A stretch of 33,512 bases of DNA, taken from NCBI GenBank assembly GCA_002373045.1, contig DFHU01000020.1:1-33512 (forward strand). Reading direction: 5' to 3'. The notes below the pieces were generated by a model. That model did no database searches and was not told where the DNA came from. It worked only from the letters and a program-made list of their open reading frames with translations. Below are positions 23,660 through 31,351 of the stretch, piece by piece. Every line of letters starts with the position of its first letter. Positions within the stretch are counted from its first letter, which is position 1. Source of the stretch: Pseudoselenomonas ruminantium. Its GTDB lineage: Bacteria; Bacillota; Negativicutes; Selenomonadales; Selenomonadaceae. Position numbers and translations under genes: made by a program.

Positions 23660-23704
23660 TTGACTTCCAGCGTTTTGGGGAGTAAAATTAATTGATGGAA
23701 TCAA
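23660..23704 (+). promoter_or_regulatory. promoter and probable MarR operator of the RND operon
   Basis: TTGACT (23660-23665), a 17-base spacer and TAAAAT (23683-23688) form a strong sigma-A promoter. The inverted repeat TTGAT-GGA-ATCAA (23692-23704) lies directly after the -10, over the expected transcription start. Its size and symmetry fit a MarR-family binding site, and the first gene is a MarR protein, so autorepression is the likely arrangement. Confidence 0.7.
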
Positions 23705-23730
23705 CTTAGTGCTTTAGGGGGGATTTATAA

Positions 23731-24213
23731 ATGGATGAATATGTAAACTGGGGACGCTGGTTCTCCATTCTGCACCGCCGTTCACAGCTCTTTGTCGTAG
23801 AGGCCTGTCAAAAGTTCGGGCTGACCTTTTCGGAATACAGTATGCTGATTCGCCTTTATGATAAGGAAGGGGCCAAGCAGGATGATTTAGCGGCGCTGCT
23901 CTACCTCGATAAAGCGGTCGTGACCCGTACCATTAATCTGCTGGTCAAAAAGGGCTTTATCTATCGGGAGGCCGATACGGTAGACCGCCGTATCCGCCAT
24001 ATCTACCTCACGGAATATGGCCGCCAGCAGCATGATTATCTGCGCAATGTCATTCAGGGCTGGATTGATTATCTGGTCGAAGATATGGATAAAGATGAGG
24101 TTAAGCAGTTGTTTAACGGTTTCCATAAGCTGGTGGACAGGGCTTGTGATGCGGATTTGGTAGAACTGGCCAAAAAATTACCGACAGGGGGGGCTGTGCG
24201 TGAAAAACTTTAA
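23731..24213 (+). CDS. MarR-family transcriptional regulator
   Basis: This 160-residue winged-helix regulator is probably a dimer that represses the operon it heads until a ligand releases it. The MarR fold is visible: N-terminal dimerisation helix (WGRWFSILHRRSQLFV), helix-turn-helix region (TFSEYSMLIRLYDKEGAKQDDLAALLYLDKAVVTRTINLL, about 32-72), wing with the DRR motif (EADTVDRRIRHIYLTEYG, about 80-97), and a C-terminal dimerisation helix. GGGGGG lies about 9 bases before the ATG. The gene overlaps the adaptor gene by 14 bases, which links its translation to the pump. The ligand is unknown. Confidence 0.92.
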   Translation: MDEYVNWGRWFSILHRRSQLFVVEACQKFGLTFSEYSMLIRLYDKEGAKQDDLAALLYLDKAVVTRTINLLVKKGFIYREADTVDRRIRHIYLTEYGRQQHDYLRNVIQGWIDYLVEDMDKDEVKQLFNGFHKLVDRACDADLVELAKKLPTGGAVREKL

Positions 24214-25273
24214 GTTTTTGGCGGCGGTATTCCTTTCCGGTGTGGTTTTGCTAAGTGGCTGCGGACATAAGGAAGCTGTGACGGATAAACCGGTGCTGGT
24301 AAAGACACAGCAGGCCGGTACGGCAGGCAGCGAGTCAAGCGGTACATATTCCGGTACGGTAAAGGGCCGCTATGAAACCAATATGGCTTTTCAGGTAGGC
24401 GGGCAGATTATCTCCCGCAATGTGCAGGCGGGCAGCCGCGTGCGGGCGGGCGATGTGCTGATGGTCATTGATGCCCGCGATGTCCTGCAGCAGTCCAATC
24501 AGGGCGATGCGCAGGTGGCTTCGGCACGGGCGCAACTGGAGCTGGCCGAAAAGAATTTGGAACGCTATACCCAGCTGTTTGAGGAAAATGCGGTATCCCG
24601 AGCAACCCTTGACCAGTATCAGACCAACTACGATGCGGCCTTCGCGGCTTACCGCAGCGCTTATGCCCAGCAAAAGCAGGGGCATAATGCCCTGGGCTAC
24701 ACCAATCTTGTGGCAGGGGCTAATGGCGTGGTTTCGGCAATCACAGCGGAAGAAGGTCAGGTGGTCGCTGCCGGACAAACGGTGTTGACCCTTGTGCAGA
24801 ATGGCGAAATGGAAGTGGAAATCGCTGTGCCGGAAAACAAGGTCAGTGAACTCACTATCGGCATGCCCGTGTCGGTAAGTTTTTGGGCCTTAAAGGGACG
24901 GGCTGATGGTACCATCCGGGAAATATCTCCCATGGCTGACAGTACGGCCCGCACCTATAAGGTTCGCGTGTCTGTTCCCGAACCGCCAGAGGGCATGCAG
25001 CTGGGCATGACGGCAAGTGTTTCCTTCAAGGATGACGGTAATGCTGTTGCTGATAATATGCTTTTGCCGCTGACGGCAATTTTTCAGGACGGCGATACCC
25101 CGCAGGTCTGGGTAGTGGGTGAAGATAACACGCTTACCGCCAAAGCCGTCACCGTGGAAAATTTTGCTGATGACAAGGTCATGGTAACGGGGCTGAGTGC
25201 CGGTGATTTGGTGGTTACTGCCGGTGTACATAAGCTCCATGAAGGCCAGACTGTGCGGACGGAGGCGGACTGA
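24200..25273 (+). CDS. RND efflux adaptor lipoprotein
   Basis: This 357-residue periplasmic adaptor has a GTG start with AGGGGGG 6 bases upstream. The lipobox LLSGC (Cys 21) predicts lipidation. The lipoyl halves are NMAFQVGGQIISRNVQAGSR (about 55-75) and LVAGANGVVSAITAEEGQVV (about 170-190), separated by a short helical hairpin. Beta-barrel and membrane-proximal parts follow (MLLPLTAIFQDGDTPQVWVV). It is closer to the shorter adaptors that serve non-AcrB pumps than to the 397-residue one at 12335. It overlaps both neighbours, MarR by 14 bases and the pump by one. Confidence 0.93.
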   Translation: MKNFKFLAAVFLSGVVLLSGCGHKEAVTDKPVLVKTQQAGTAGSESSGTYSGTVKGRYETNMAFQVGGQIISRNVQAGSRVRAGDVLMVIDARDVLQQSNQGDAQVASARAQLELAEKNLERYTQLFEENAVSRATLDQYQTNYDAAFAAYRSAYAQQKQGHNALGYTNLVAGANGVVSAITAEEGQVVAAGQTVLTLVQNGEMEVEIAVPENKVSELTIGMPVSVSFWALKGRADGTIREISPMADSTARTYKVRVSVPEPPEGMQLGMTASVSFKDDGNAVADNMLLPLTAIFQDGDTPQVWVVGEDNTLTAKAVTVENFADDKVMVTGLSAGDLVVTAGVHKLHEGQTVRTEAD

Positions 25274-28200
25274 TGCGGAATCTAACAGAAGTCAGTCTCA
25301 AGAACCGGACCTTGGTCTGGTATTTTATCATCATAACCGCTATTGGCGGTGTGCTGTCTTATTTCCAGTTAGGACGTATGGAAGACCCGCAGTTCACCAT
25401 CCGGCAGATGGTCATAACGGCGGCCTGGCCGGGTGCTACAGCGGAGGAAATGCAGGAGCAGGTCACGGACAAGCTGGAAAAACGCTTGCAGGATACGCCG
25501 CATCTGAAAGCGATAAAGAGCGAAAATCGTCCGGGGCAGGTGGTCATCTATGTCGAACTGGATGATGAAATCGCCAAGGCCGACATTCGTCCGGCCTGGC
25601 GTGATGTACGCAATTTCTGCGAAGATATCAAGCGCAACCTGCCGGATGGCGTATATGGCCCTTATTACAATGACCGCTTTGATGATGTGTATGGCACGAT
25701 TTACGCTGTGACCGGCGATGGCTATAATTACGAGGAATTGCGGCAGTATGCGGAAAAGACCCGCCGTCTGCTCCTCAATGTTCCCAGCGTGCAAAAGGTT
25801 GAGCTTATCGGGGAACAGCAGGAAAAAATCTATGTGGAACTGGATACCATGAAACTTTCCGAATTGGGTATCAGCCCACAGGTCATTTCCAATGCCTTAA
25901 AGACGCAGAATGAAATGACGGCAGCGGCCATGGTGGACACGGATTCATCCAATGTCTATCTGCGCCTGTCCGGTCAGTTTGCCGATGTAAAAGCCATCGA
26001 GGAAATGCCCATCAGTGCAAGTGGACGCAATTTCCGTCTGGGCGATATTGCCAAAGTCAGCCGGAAGTTCAACGACCCGGCAGATACCAAGATGTTCTTC
26101 AATGGTGAGCCTGCCGTAGGCATTGCTGTATCCATGGAGGAAGGCGGCAATATCCTCGAGCTGGGCGAAAATTTGCAAAAACAGGTGGAAGCCGTACAGG
26201 CCGAAGTTCCGGCAGGTATCGAGATTAAGCAGGTAGCCAATCAGTCGGAAGTGGTTAAATCCTCCATCAACGAGTTCATCAAGACCCTGATGGAAGCGAT
26301 TGTGATTGTGCTCGCGGTAAGTTTCCTGTCCTTGGGCGTGCGCACCGGCATGGTCGTGGCCTGCTGCATTCCGTTGGTGCTTTGCGGTGTGTTTATCTCC
26401 ATGTATATACTGGGGATTGATTTGCACAAGGTTTCTCTGGGCGCACTCATTATCGCGCTGGGCTTGCTCGTGGATGATGCCATTATCGCCGTGGAGATGA
26501 TGAGCGTGAAACTCGAGGCGGGCCTCTCCCGCTTTGAGGCCGCCTGCTTTGCCTTTAAGGCTACTGCCAAGCCCATGCTGACGGGGACGCTTATCACCTG
26601 CGCGGGCTTTATTCCCGTGGCGTTTTCAAAGGGCATGGCCAGTGAATTCTGTAATGCCCTGTTCCCGGTTATCGGCATTGCTTTGGTATTGTCATGGGTG
26701 GTATCGGTTATGGTGGCTCCACTTTTGGGCACCTATATGATTAAGGTAGAGCCGAAAACCGATGCGCAAGGGGAAATCAATCCCTATCAGAGCCGCTTTT
26801 ATGTGGAGTTCCGCAAGGTTCTGCATTGGTTTTTGAGCCATCGGCAGGTGGTGCTCGTGGGGACAGTCGCGCTCTTTGTGGTGTCGCTGCTGATGATGCC
26901 GCATATCCGTCAGGAATTTTTCCCTACATCCACCAGACCGGAAGTGCTGATGGAACTCAAACTGCCGGAGGGGTCGTCCAAGGCGGCTTCACAGAAAGTG
27001 GCTGACCGTATGTCCGCATTCTTGCAGGAGCGGCAGGATTTACTTGAAAACTATGCCTATTATGTAGGCCGTTATACACCGCGTTTTGTGCTGACGGTTG
27101 ACCCGAAAGCCGAGACGGATAATGTCACCCATTTTGTACTGGTGGCCAAGGATGTGCAGGCACGCGAAAAGCTGGCCGCCGAACTGCAAACGGCCTTTAA
27201 CGAGGAATTTTCCGATGTACGGGCCAAAATCCAGTACATTCAGACCGGCCCGCCGGCTGATTACCCGGTGATGCTCCGCGTGACGGGCTACAGCACCGAA
27301 CAAACCAAGGAATTGGCGCACAAGGTGGCCGATATCGTGGCGGCAGACAGCAACAACTACAATGTGAATCTGGACTGGAATGAAAAGAGCAAGACGGTAA
27401 AACTCGAACTCGACCAGGACAAACTGCGGGCTATGGGCCTTAGCGCACAAGCGGTAAAGCAGATGATTTACACGGAAGTTACCGGCGCAACTGCGGCACA
27501 GTTCTACACCGGAGACCGGACGCTGGCTATCACCCTGCGGCTGGCGGTGAATGACCGTGAGGATTTAGGCAAGCTCGGCAGTCTGCCCATTTATCTGGGC
27601 AGTGCGGGCTATGTGCCTTTGGAACAGATTGCCAAAATCTCCTATGATGCAGAAGAAGCCCTGATTAAGCGGCGCAATCTGATGCCGACCATTACGGTGC
27701 AGGCCGATATTCATAGCGGCACGGCCAACGATGCGACACAGAAGGCCTATGAGGCAACGAAGCAGCTGCGGGATGACCTGCCTTTGGGGTGCAGGATTGA
27801 ACCGGCGGGCGCTTTGGAAAACAGCAATAACTCGCTGGGGTATCTCTTAATCCCCATTCCGGCGATGCTTTTTGTCATTATGACCCTGCTGATGTTCCAG
27901 CTCGATAGCGGCAAGCAGATGGTACTAACCCTGCTCACGGCGCCGTTGGGACTCATTGGTGTGACCTGGGGCATGCTGCTGACCGATTCGGCCATGGGCT
28001 TTGTGGCAGAACTGGGGATACTGGCGCTCTTTGGCATGATTATCCGCAATTCGGTTATTCTTATCGACCAGATAAAGAAGCATATCGCAGACGGCGAAAG
28101 CCCCTATGATGCCGTGGTGGATTCGGCTGTTTTGCGCTTCCGGCCCATTATGCTGACCGCGGCAGCGGCCATCCTCGGCATGATTCCGCTGATGGCCAGC

Positions 28201-28317
28201 TCCTTCTGGGGGCCAATGGCGGTGGCGATTTCCAGCGGGCTTTTAGTGGCTACCGTGCTGACACTTCTGGTGCTGCCGACTATGTATGCGGTGGCTTATA
28301 AGGTGGCGAATAAATAG
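25273..28317 (+). CDS. RND efflux pump, permease subunit
   Basis: This 1014-residue inner-membrane proton antiporter begins MRNLTEVSLKNRTLVWYFII and has the early motif QLGRMEDPQFTIRQMVITAA, typical of a second RND branch distinct from AcrB. TM4 carries LLVDDAIIAVEMM (the Asp-Asp pair). TM10 has IIRNSVILIDQI, where AcrB has a Lys at the place taken here by Arg; this is normal in the branch. It is shorter than the pump at 9127 and shows low similarity to it. The ATG overlaps the adaptor stop (TGATG), with GGAGG upstream. No outer-membrane channel gene follows. The substrate is unknown. Confidence 0.94.
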   Translation: MRNLTEVSLKNRTLVWYFIIITAIGGVLSYFQLGRMEDPQFTIRQMVITAAWPGATAEEMQEQVTDKLEKRLQDTPHLKAIKSENRPGQVVIYVELDDEIAKADIRPAWRDVRNFCEDIKRNLPDGVYGPYYNDRFDDVYGTIYAVTGDGYNYEELRQYAEKTRRLLLNVPSVQKVELIGEQQEKIYVELDTMKLSELGISPQVISNALKTQNEMTAAAMVDTDSSNVYLRLSGQFADVKAIEEMPISASGRNFRLGDIAKVSRKFNDPADTKMFFNGEPAVGIAVSMEEGGNILELGENLQKQVEAVQAEVPAGIEIKQVANQSEVVKSSINEFIKTLMEAIVIVLAVSFLSLGVRTGMVVACCIPLVLCGVFISMYILGIDLHKVSLGALIIALGLLVDDAIIAVEMMSVKLEAGLSRFEAACFAFKATAKPMLTGTLITCAGFIPVAFSKGMASEFCNALFPVIGIALVLSWVVSVMVAPLLGTYMIKVEPKTDAQGEINPYQSRFYVEFRKVLHWFLSHRQVVLVGTVALFVVSLLMMPHIRQEFFPTSTRPEVLMELKLPEGSSKAASQKVADRMSAFLQERQDLLENYAYYVGRYTPRFVLTVDPKAETDNVTHFVLVAKDVQAREKLAAELQTAFNEEFSDVRAKIQYIQTGPPADYPVMLRVTGYSTEQTKELAHKVADIVAADSNNYNVNLDWNEKSKTVKLELDQDKLRAMGLSAQAVKQMIYTEVTGATAAQFYTGDRTLAITLRLAVNDREDLGKLGSLPIYLGSAGYVPLEQIAKISYDAEEALIKRRNLMPTITVQADIHSGTANDATQKAYEATKQLRDDLPLGCRIEPAGALENSNNSLGYLLIPIPAMLFVIMTLLMFQLDSGKQMVLTLLTAPLGLIGVTWGMLLTDSAMGFVAELGILALFGMIIRNSVILIDQIKKHIADGESPYDAVVDSAVLRFRPIMLTAAAAILGMIPLMASSFWGPMAVAISSGLLVATVLTLLVLPTMYAVAYKVANK

Positions 28318-28330
28318 TTACAGAGATGTA

Positions 28331-28421
28331 CTAAGGCGCCCGGCTGCTGATAATACTTTTCCTTCGCCATAGACAGGCTTGTCAAAAGCTGCGGAAAAGT
28401 ATCATCAGCAGCCGGGCTTAG
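28331..28421. terminator. long hairpin between the convergent RND pump and CE2 esterase genes
   Basis: CCCGGCTGCTGAT and ATACTTTTCC on the left (to about 28362) pair with GGAAAAGTAT and ATCAGCAGCCGGG on the right (from about 28393), with one mismatch and a 30-base loop. CTAAG/CTTAG pairs further out after a 3-base bulge. The element fills most of the 128 bases between the two stop codons and probably ends both transcripts, although clear T-runs are absent. Confidence 0.6.
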
Positions 28422-28445
28422 TGTTTGCATTACAATGATGTGCAT

Positions 28446-29558
28446 TTATTCCCATTCCATGATGGCGGCGATCTTGTCTTTGAGATACGCTGCTGTTTTT
28501 ATATGCCCCAGAATATTGGGATGGGTACGGCCATCGGTATAGTCTTCGGGGGCGAGGAGGGGGGCTTTGTCGTTAATGGGGATAAAATACATTTTGGCAT
28601 CCTGCTGTGCTTGGACGCTGGCGGCTATCCAGGCGCGAATTTCAGCGGGCAGGTGGGAGGGCAGGGGCTCCAGGCAGATTATTTTGGCCTGCGGATTCAT
28701 CTGCCGGATTTTTTGGAGGAGGGCATTGTAGGCAGTGCAGAATTCTTCTTTGGTCGGTTTGCGGTGCGGGTCGCTGAAATCGTTTGTGCCCAGAGCCACG
28801 ATTACGGCATCAACGGGAAAATTGCGGCTGTTCCATACAGGATTGTCCTTGCTGATGGCAGCGTGAAAGAAGGTCCAGCCGTAGCGGTCAATGGCGCGGG
28901 GCTTGTCGCTGGGCCAGGGGTCGGCGTAGTTATGCACAACACCGCCGCCGGATTTGGCGACTACGCTCCAATCTGCATCCAGCAGGCGACTGAGCAGCGG
29001 AGCATAAGACATATTGCCGTCCTCGGACACAAAATAATTCGTGCCGTTATAGGGCATTAAATTTATGGCACCGGCGGTGATGGAATCGCCGATAAATTCC
29101 AGCCGCCGCTGTTTGTCGGCAGGCGGTGGGATAAGTTTGCCGCCCTGCTCCAAAATAAAGCCCTTGAACTTGCTGATTCCTGCCTGGCCTTCGGTGGCGC
29201 GGACAAGGGTCACGAGGTGTTCTTTGTCCTTGGCTAATCCCTTGCCTAAGGTAATCGGTTTGTTACCTTTTACTTCCACACGCTGAAAGGCTCTGCCATC
29301 GATGCTGTACGCCCAGAACACCCCTTTTCCGGTCAAGTCTGCCCGCAGTTCACTGCTGCCGGTAAATTTGGCGCGGATATAGGTTGCGCCCTGTCCGGTT
29401 AAGGCCGTCTTATCCTGCATTTCCCAGCGCCCGTAATAACGGATGTAGGGCGAATCGGCAGCCGGGTGCACCGCTTCGCCGGAGGCACATTCCACTCCCG
29501 TAAAGAGAAAGGCCGCACTAAAAACAGCCAGCAGCAGTAAAGAAATTTTCTTGAACAT
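28446..29558 (-). CDS. secreted CE2-type SGNH/GDSL esterase
   Basis: This 370-residue extracytoplasmic esterase probably deacetylates polysaccharides, as carbohydrate esterase family 2 does. A signal peptide (residues 1 to about 28) is followed by an N-terminal beta-sandwich (about 35-140, with YIRYYGRWEM and GKGVFWAYSIDG), typical of CE2. The SGNH hydrolase domain follows: block I EFIGDSITAG (Ser 159), Gly block SGGGVVHNY (about 203-211), block III GTND (Asn 259) and the final DGRTHPN (His 346). The ribosome site AGAGGTGAT is 5 bases before the ATG. It is a single gene, convergent with the RND operon. The CE2 call is by domain order and recalled motifs. Confidence 0.87.
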   Translation of the reverse strand: MFKKISLLLLAVFSAAFLFTGVECASGEAVHPAADSPYIRYYGRWEMQDKTALTGQGATYIRAKFTGSSELRADLTGKGVFWAYSIDGRAFQRVEVKGNKPITLGKGLAKDKEHLVTLVRATEGQAGISKFKGFILEQGGKLIPPPADKQRRLEFIGDSITAGAINLMPYNGTNYFVSEDGNMSYAPLLSRLLDADWSVVAKSGGGVVHNYADPWPSDKPRAIDRYGWTFFHAAISKDNPVWNSRNFPVDAVIVALGTNDFSDPHRKPTKEEFCTAYNALLQKIRQMNPQAKIICLEPLPSHLPAEIRAWIAASVQAQQDAKMYFIPINDKAPLLAPEDYTDGRTHPNILGHIKTAAYLKDKIAAIMEWE

Positions 29559-29724
29559 AATATCACCTCTGGTCAGAATGTTTATCGCTGTGAAAGCTCA
29601 ATCGTATCTTTTGCTTATATTCTGACGGAATATGGTTTTTCCTGCTTTGCTTAGTAATTATTTCCGATAATAACGTAAGCCAAATAAAAAATATCGCAAT
29701 GGCTTGTCAAATGATACTGTATAG

Positions 29725-29823
29725 TCTATATCATATGGGGGAATATGGCACAACACGAAGCAGCACCACATAGCCGCCAAGCTCGAAGAACTCCTGCCGC
29801 TATGCGGGCAGTTGCAAAAATAA
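29725..29823 (+). pseudogene. possible coding remnant of about 32 codons
   Basis: The frame ends in HHIAAKLEELLPLCGQLQK and a stop codon. It has no credible start, yet the amino-acid pattern and the local rise in GC look like the C-terminus of a real protein in otherwise AT-rich DNA. I do not recognise the family. Confidence 0.25.
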
Positions 29824-29876
29824 TTTCCGCAAGGTGATGCTGTGATTAATAATTATTCTTGATTTTGCTAAATATA

Positions 29877-29906
29877 TTGACAATTTAATAATTGATTACC
29901 TATAAT
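29877..29906 (+). promoter_or_regulatory. consensus promoter (P1) upstream of the small membrane-protein gene
   Basis: TTGACA (29877-29882), an 18-base spacer and TATAAT (29901-29906) match the sigma-A consensus at all 12 positions. The resulting leader would be about 180 bases long. Confidence 0.75.
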
Positions 29907-29930
29907 AGTAATTGGTAAAGGGTATTTTCA

Positions 29931-29959
29931 TTGACAAAAGTCCTTGATTTTGCTAAGAT
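29931..29959 (+). promoter_or_regulatory. second promoter (P2)
   Basis: TTGACA (29931-29936), a 17-base spacer and TAAGAT (29954-29959) lie 54 bases downstream of P1. The -35 is perfect and the -10 is 4/6. The -10 overlaps the second 14-bp direct repeat. Confidence 0.5.
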
Positions 29960-30095
29960 TAGGAATGAAATTGATAATATTTCTACATTATCGTTTTGTT
30001 CTCCAATGGCAGAATGGGGAAGCGGATACCCAATAAAGAAATAAGCGGGGGATAAGCCCGTTTAGATGTTGTTCATTTTAAGGAGGATGGATTCG

Positions 30096-30305
30096 ATGTT
30101 CCAGAAAACTGATTTTTGGATTGGTCTGGCTGTAGGTGCCGTTGCCGGTATCTTTGGCTATCGTTTCATGCAGGAGCGTGAAGCACAGATGGCTGCTATG
30201 CAGGCTGCTGCTCCGACTGCTGAACTTCCGGTTGCTGAATTGCAGCGTCAGAAGGAAGAGCTCGAAGATTTAATCGCAGCTCAGGAAGCTAAAAAGGCTA
30301 AATAA
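30096..30305 (+). CDS. small membrane protein with a coiled-coil tail, unknown function
   Basis: This is a 69-residue protein. One membrane segment (FWIGLAVGAVAGIFGYRFM, about residues 7-25) is followed by an Ala-rich linker and a charged helix that looks like a short coiled coil (ELQRQKEELEDLIAAQEAKK, about 48-67). The longer frame from 30066 includes the ribosome site inside the coding sequence. AGGAGG at 30081-30086, 9 bases from ATG 30096, fixes the start. It is driven by a consensus promoter and closed by a strong terminator, so it may be well expressed. The HMA-like genes follow on the same strand. I do not recognise a named family; it resembles YtxH-type small membrane proteins in outline only. 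Confidence 0.75.
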   Translation: MFQKTDFWIGLAVGAVAGIFGYRFMQEREAQMAAMQAAAPTAELPVAELQRQKEELEDLIAAQEAKKAK

Positions 30306-30330
30306 TATAATTCGTTTTTGACGAGAAAGG

Positions 30331-30366
30331 AGACTGCCGCTCTTGATTTTTGCGGCAGTCTTTTCT
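30331..30366 (+). terminator. strong intrinsic terminator or attenuator
   Basis: AGACTGCCGC (30331-30340) pairs with GCGGCAGTCT (30352-30361), with an 11-base loop, followed by TTTTCTT. It lies 26 bases after the small gene and ends just before the ribosome site of the next gene, so it either insulates that gene or attenuates read-through into it. Confidence 0.85.
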
Positions 30367-30388
30367 TGTCAGCAGGGAGGAAATTGTT

Positions 30389-30688
30389 TTGAGTTTGCTG
30401 GGAAACATCCAAATCCCCACCAATAAACTGGATTTATTTATCCGTTCTGTGGATATCTCGTCCTATCTGCCCGGACGGGTGCGTTTGTATAGCAATAATC
30501 TCATTGGCAATGCCAGTCTGGCCGCGGAAGTCGAAAGCCAGCTGCTGGCTTTTGGTGAGATTGACAGTGTGCAGACCAACACCACATCGGGTTCCATATT
30601 AATCCTTTATGAGCCGGAAAGACTCCGCCGCAACGCAGAACTGCGCAAGGTGGAAGAGTATATTATGACGCATGCAAGGAGGAAATAA
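30389..30688 (+). CDS. HMA-like (HMA_2-type) domain protein without CxxC
   Basis: This 99-residue protein has a ferredoxin-like fold related to heavy-metal-associated domains. The body (about 26-80) reads YLPGRVRLYSNNLIGN, then an amphipathic helix, GEIDSVQTNTTSGSILILYEPE. The pattern LPGR...G...V..V..N..SGS..I.Y is that of the HMA_2 group, which lacks the Cys-x-x-Cys copper site. The start is probably TTG at 30389, 8 bases after GGAGG; the frame is open further up, but only through the terminator hairpin. The next gene starts 3 bases after the stop. It likely assists or regulates the ATPase encoded two genes downstream (inference from linkage). Confidence 0.72.
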   Translation: MSLLGNIQIPTNKLDLFIRSVDISSYLPGRVRLYSNNLIGNASLAAEVESQLLAFGEIDSVQTNTTSGSILILYEPERLRRNAELRKVEEYIMTHARRK

Positions 30689-30691
30689 CGA

Positions 30692-31351
30692 ATGTCTTAT
30701 GTATCTGGATTTATGATGGGGGCGGCTATCGGCAAGAGCATTCGCCAGATGGTAGCAGGTGGCGGTGCACCAAAGATGGGCGGCACGGCTGCTATGCCTT
30801 TGCGCAAGGTACAGCGCACGGTGGCAGCGGCTGTCTGCCCGGCGCCGTCCTTTAAGCTGGTGTCGAGCTTGCCCGGACGCCGCCGTTATCGGGTGAGCAA
30901 GCTTTCGCCGGAACTATCTAAGCTGCTCGAAGAACAGCTCATTAAGCTCAGCTATGTGCAGAGCGTGCAGGCAAATCCCTTCAGCGGCAGCATTTTGCTG
31001 GTGTTTGATGAAGCCTATGAGGCCGATGTGGAACAGCTGGCGCAGTGGCTGGAACGCAAGTTCTTTGGCGGCGTGGCGGACAAAATCAGCCGCGGCTTGG
31101 GCAAGATGGCGGCTATGGCCAGCTCTGAAGCCCATGCCGGCAGCATCACGCGCAGCATTCGCAATACGGCGCGGGCTTTCAGCCAGTGGATTAAGGATCA
31201 CACCTGCGGCTGGTTCGATATGAGTTCTTTGGCTTCGCTGTTGTTCCTGCTTCGCGGTCTCAGAAAAATGATGCTTACTAAGCAGTATCCTTCTGGCTCA
31301 CAGATGCTCTGGTGGGCGGTTACGTTGATGAGAGGATGGCGCACCGTATGA
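30692..31351 (+). CDS. HMA-like domain protein with a hydrophobic C-terminus
   Basis: This is a 219-residue protein. A Gly/Ala-rich N-terminus (MSYVSGFMMGAAIGKSIRQM) precedes a second HMA_2-like domain (about 53-120: FKLVSSLPGRRRYRVS, then VQSVQANPFSGSILLVFDE), again with no CxxC. A basic middle region (about 120-170) and a hydrophobic stretch near the end (MSSLASLLFLLRGL, about 176-189) suggest membrane attachment. AAGGAGG lies 9 bases before the ATG. Its TGA overlaps the next ATG (ATGA at 31348), so it is translationally coupled to the P-type ATPase. Function is inferred from this coupling. Confidence 0.75.
   Translation: MSYVSGFMMGAAIGKSIRQMVAGGGAPKMGGTAAMPLRKVQRTVAAAVCPAPSFKLVSSLPGRRRYRVSKLSPELSKLLEEQLIKLSYVQSVQANPFSGSILLVFDEAYEADVEQLAQWLERKFFGGVADKISRGLGKMAAMASSEAHAGSITRSIRNTARAFSQWIKDHTCGWFDMSSLASLLFLLRGLRKMMLTKQYPSGSQMLWWAVTLMRGWRTV

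Larger units (their letters stand above)
29559..30095. other. AT-rich intergenic region before the P-type ATPase locus
   Basis: This 537-base stretch holds no convincing complete gene. It contains an 8-bp inverted repeat (GTCAGAAT at 29572-29579, ATTCTGAC at 29619-29626), a GC-richer island at about 29745-29835 that reads like a coding remnant (29725-29823), two 14-bp direct repeats CTTGATTTTGCTAA (29858-29871 and 29943-29956), and tandem promoters. A small hairpin, CGGG with CCCG at 30046-30060, lies in the leader. Confidence 0.6.

Noticed and set aside
30001..30095. A known riboswitch in the leader of the small membrane-protein gene
   Set aside because: Only a short CGGG/CCCG hairpin and a GGG/CCC pair are visible. 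I could not match the conserved core of any riboswitch class.
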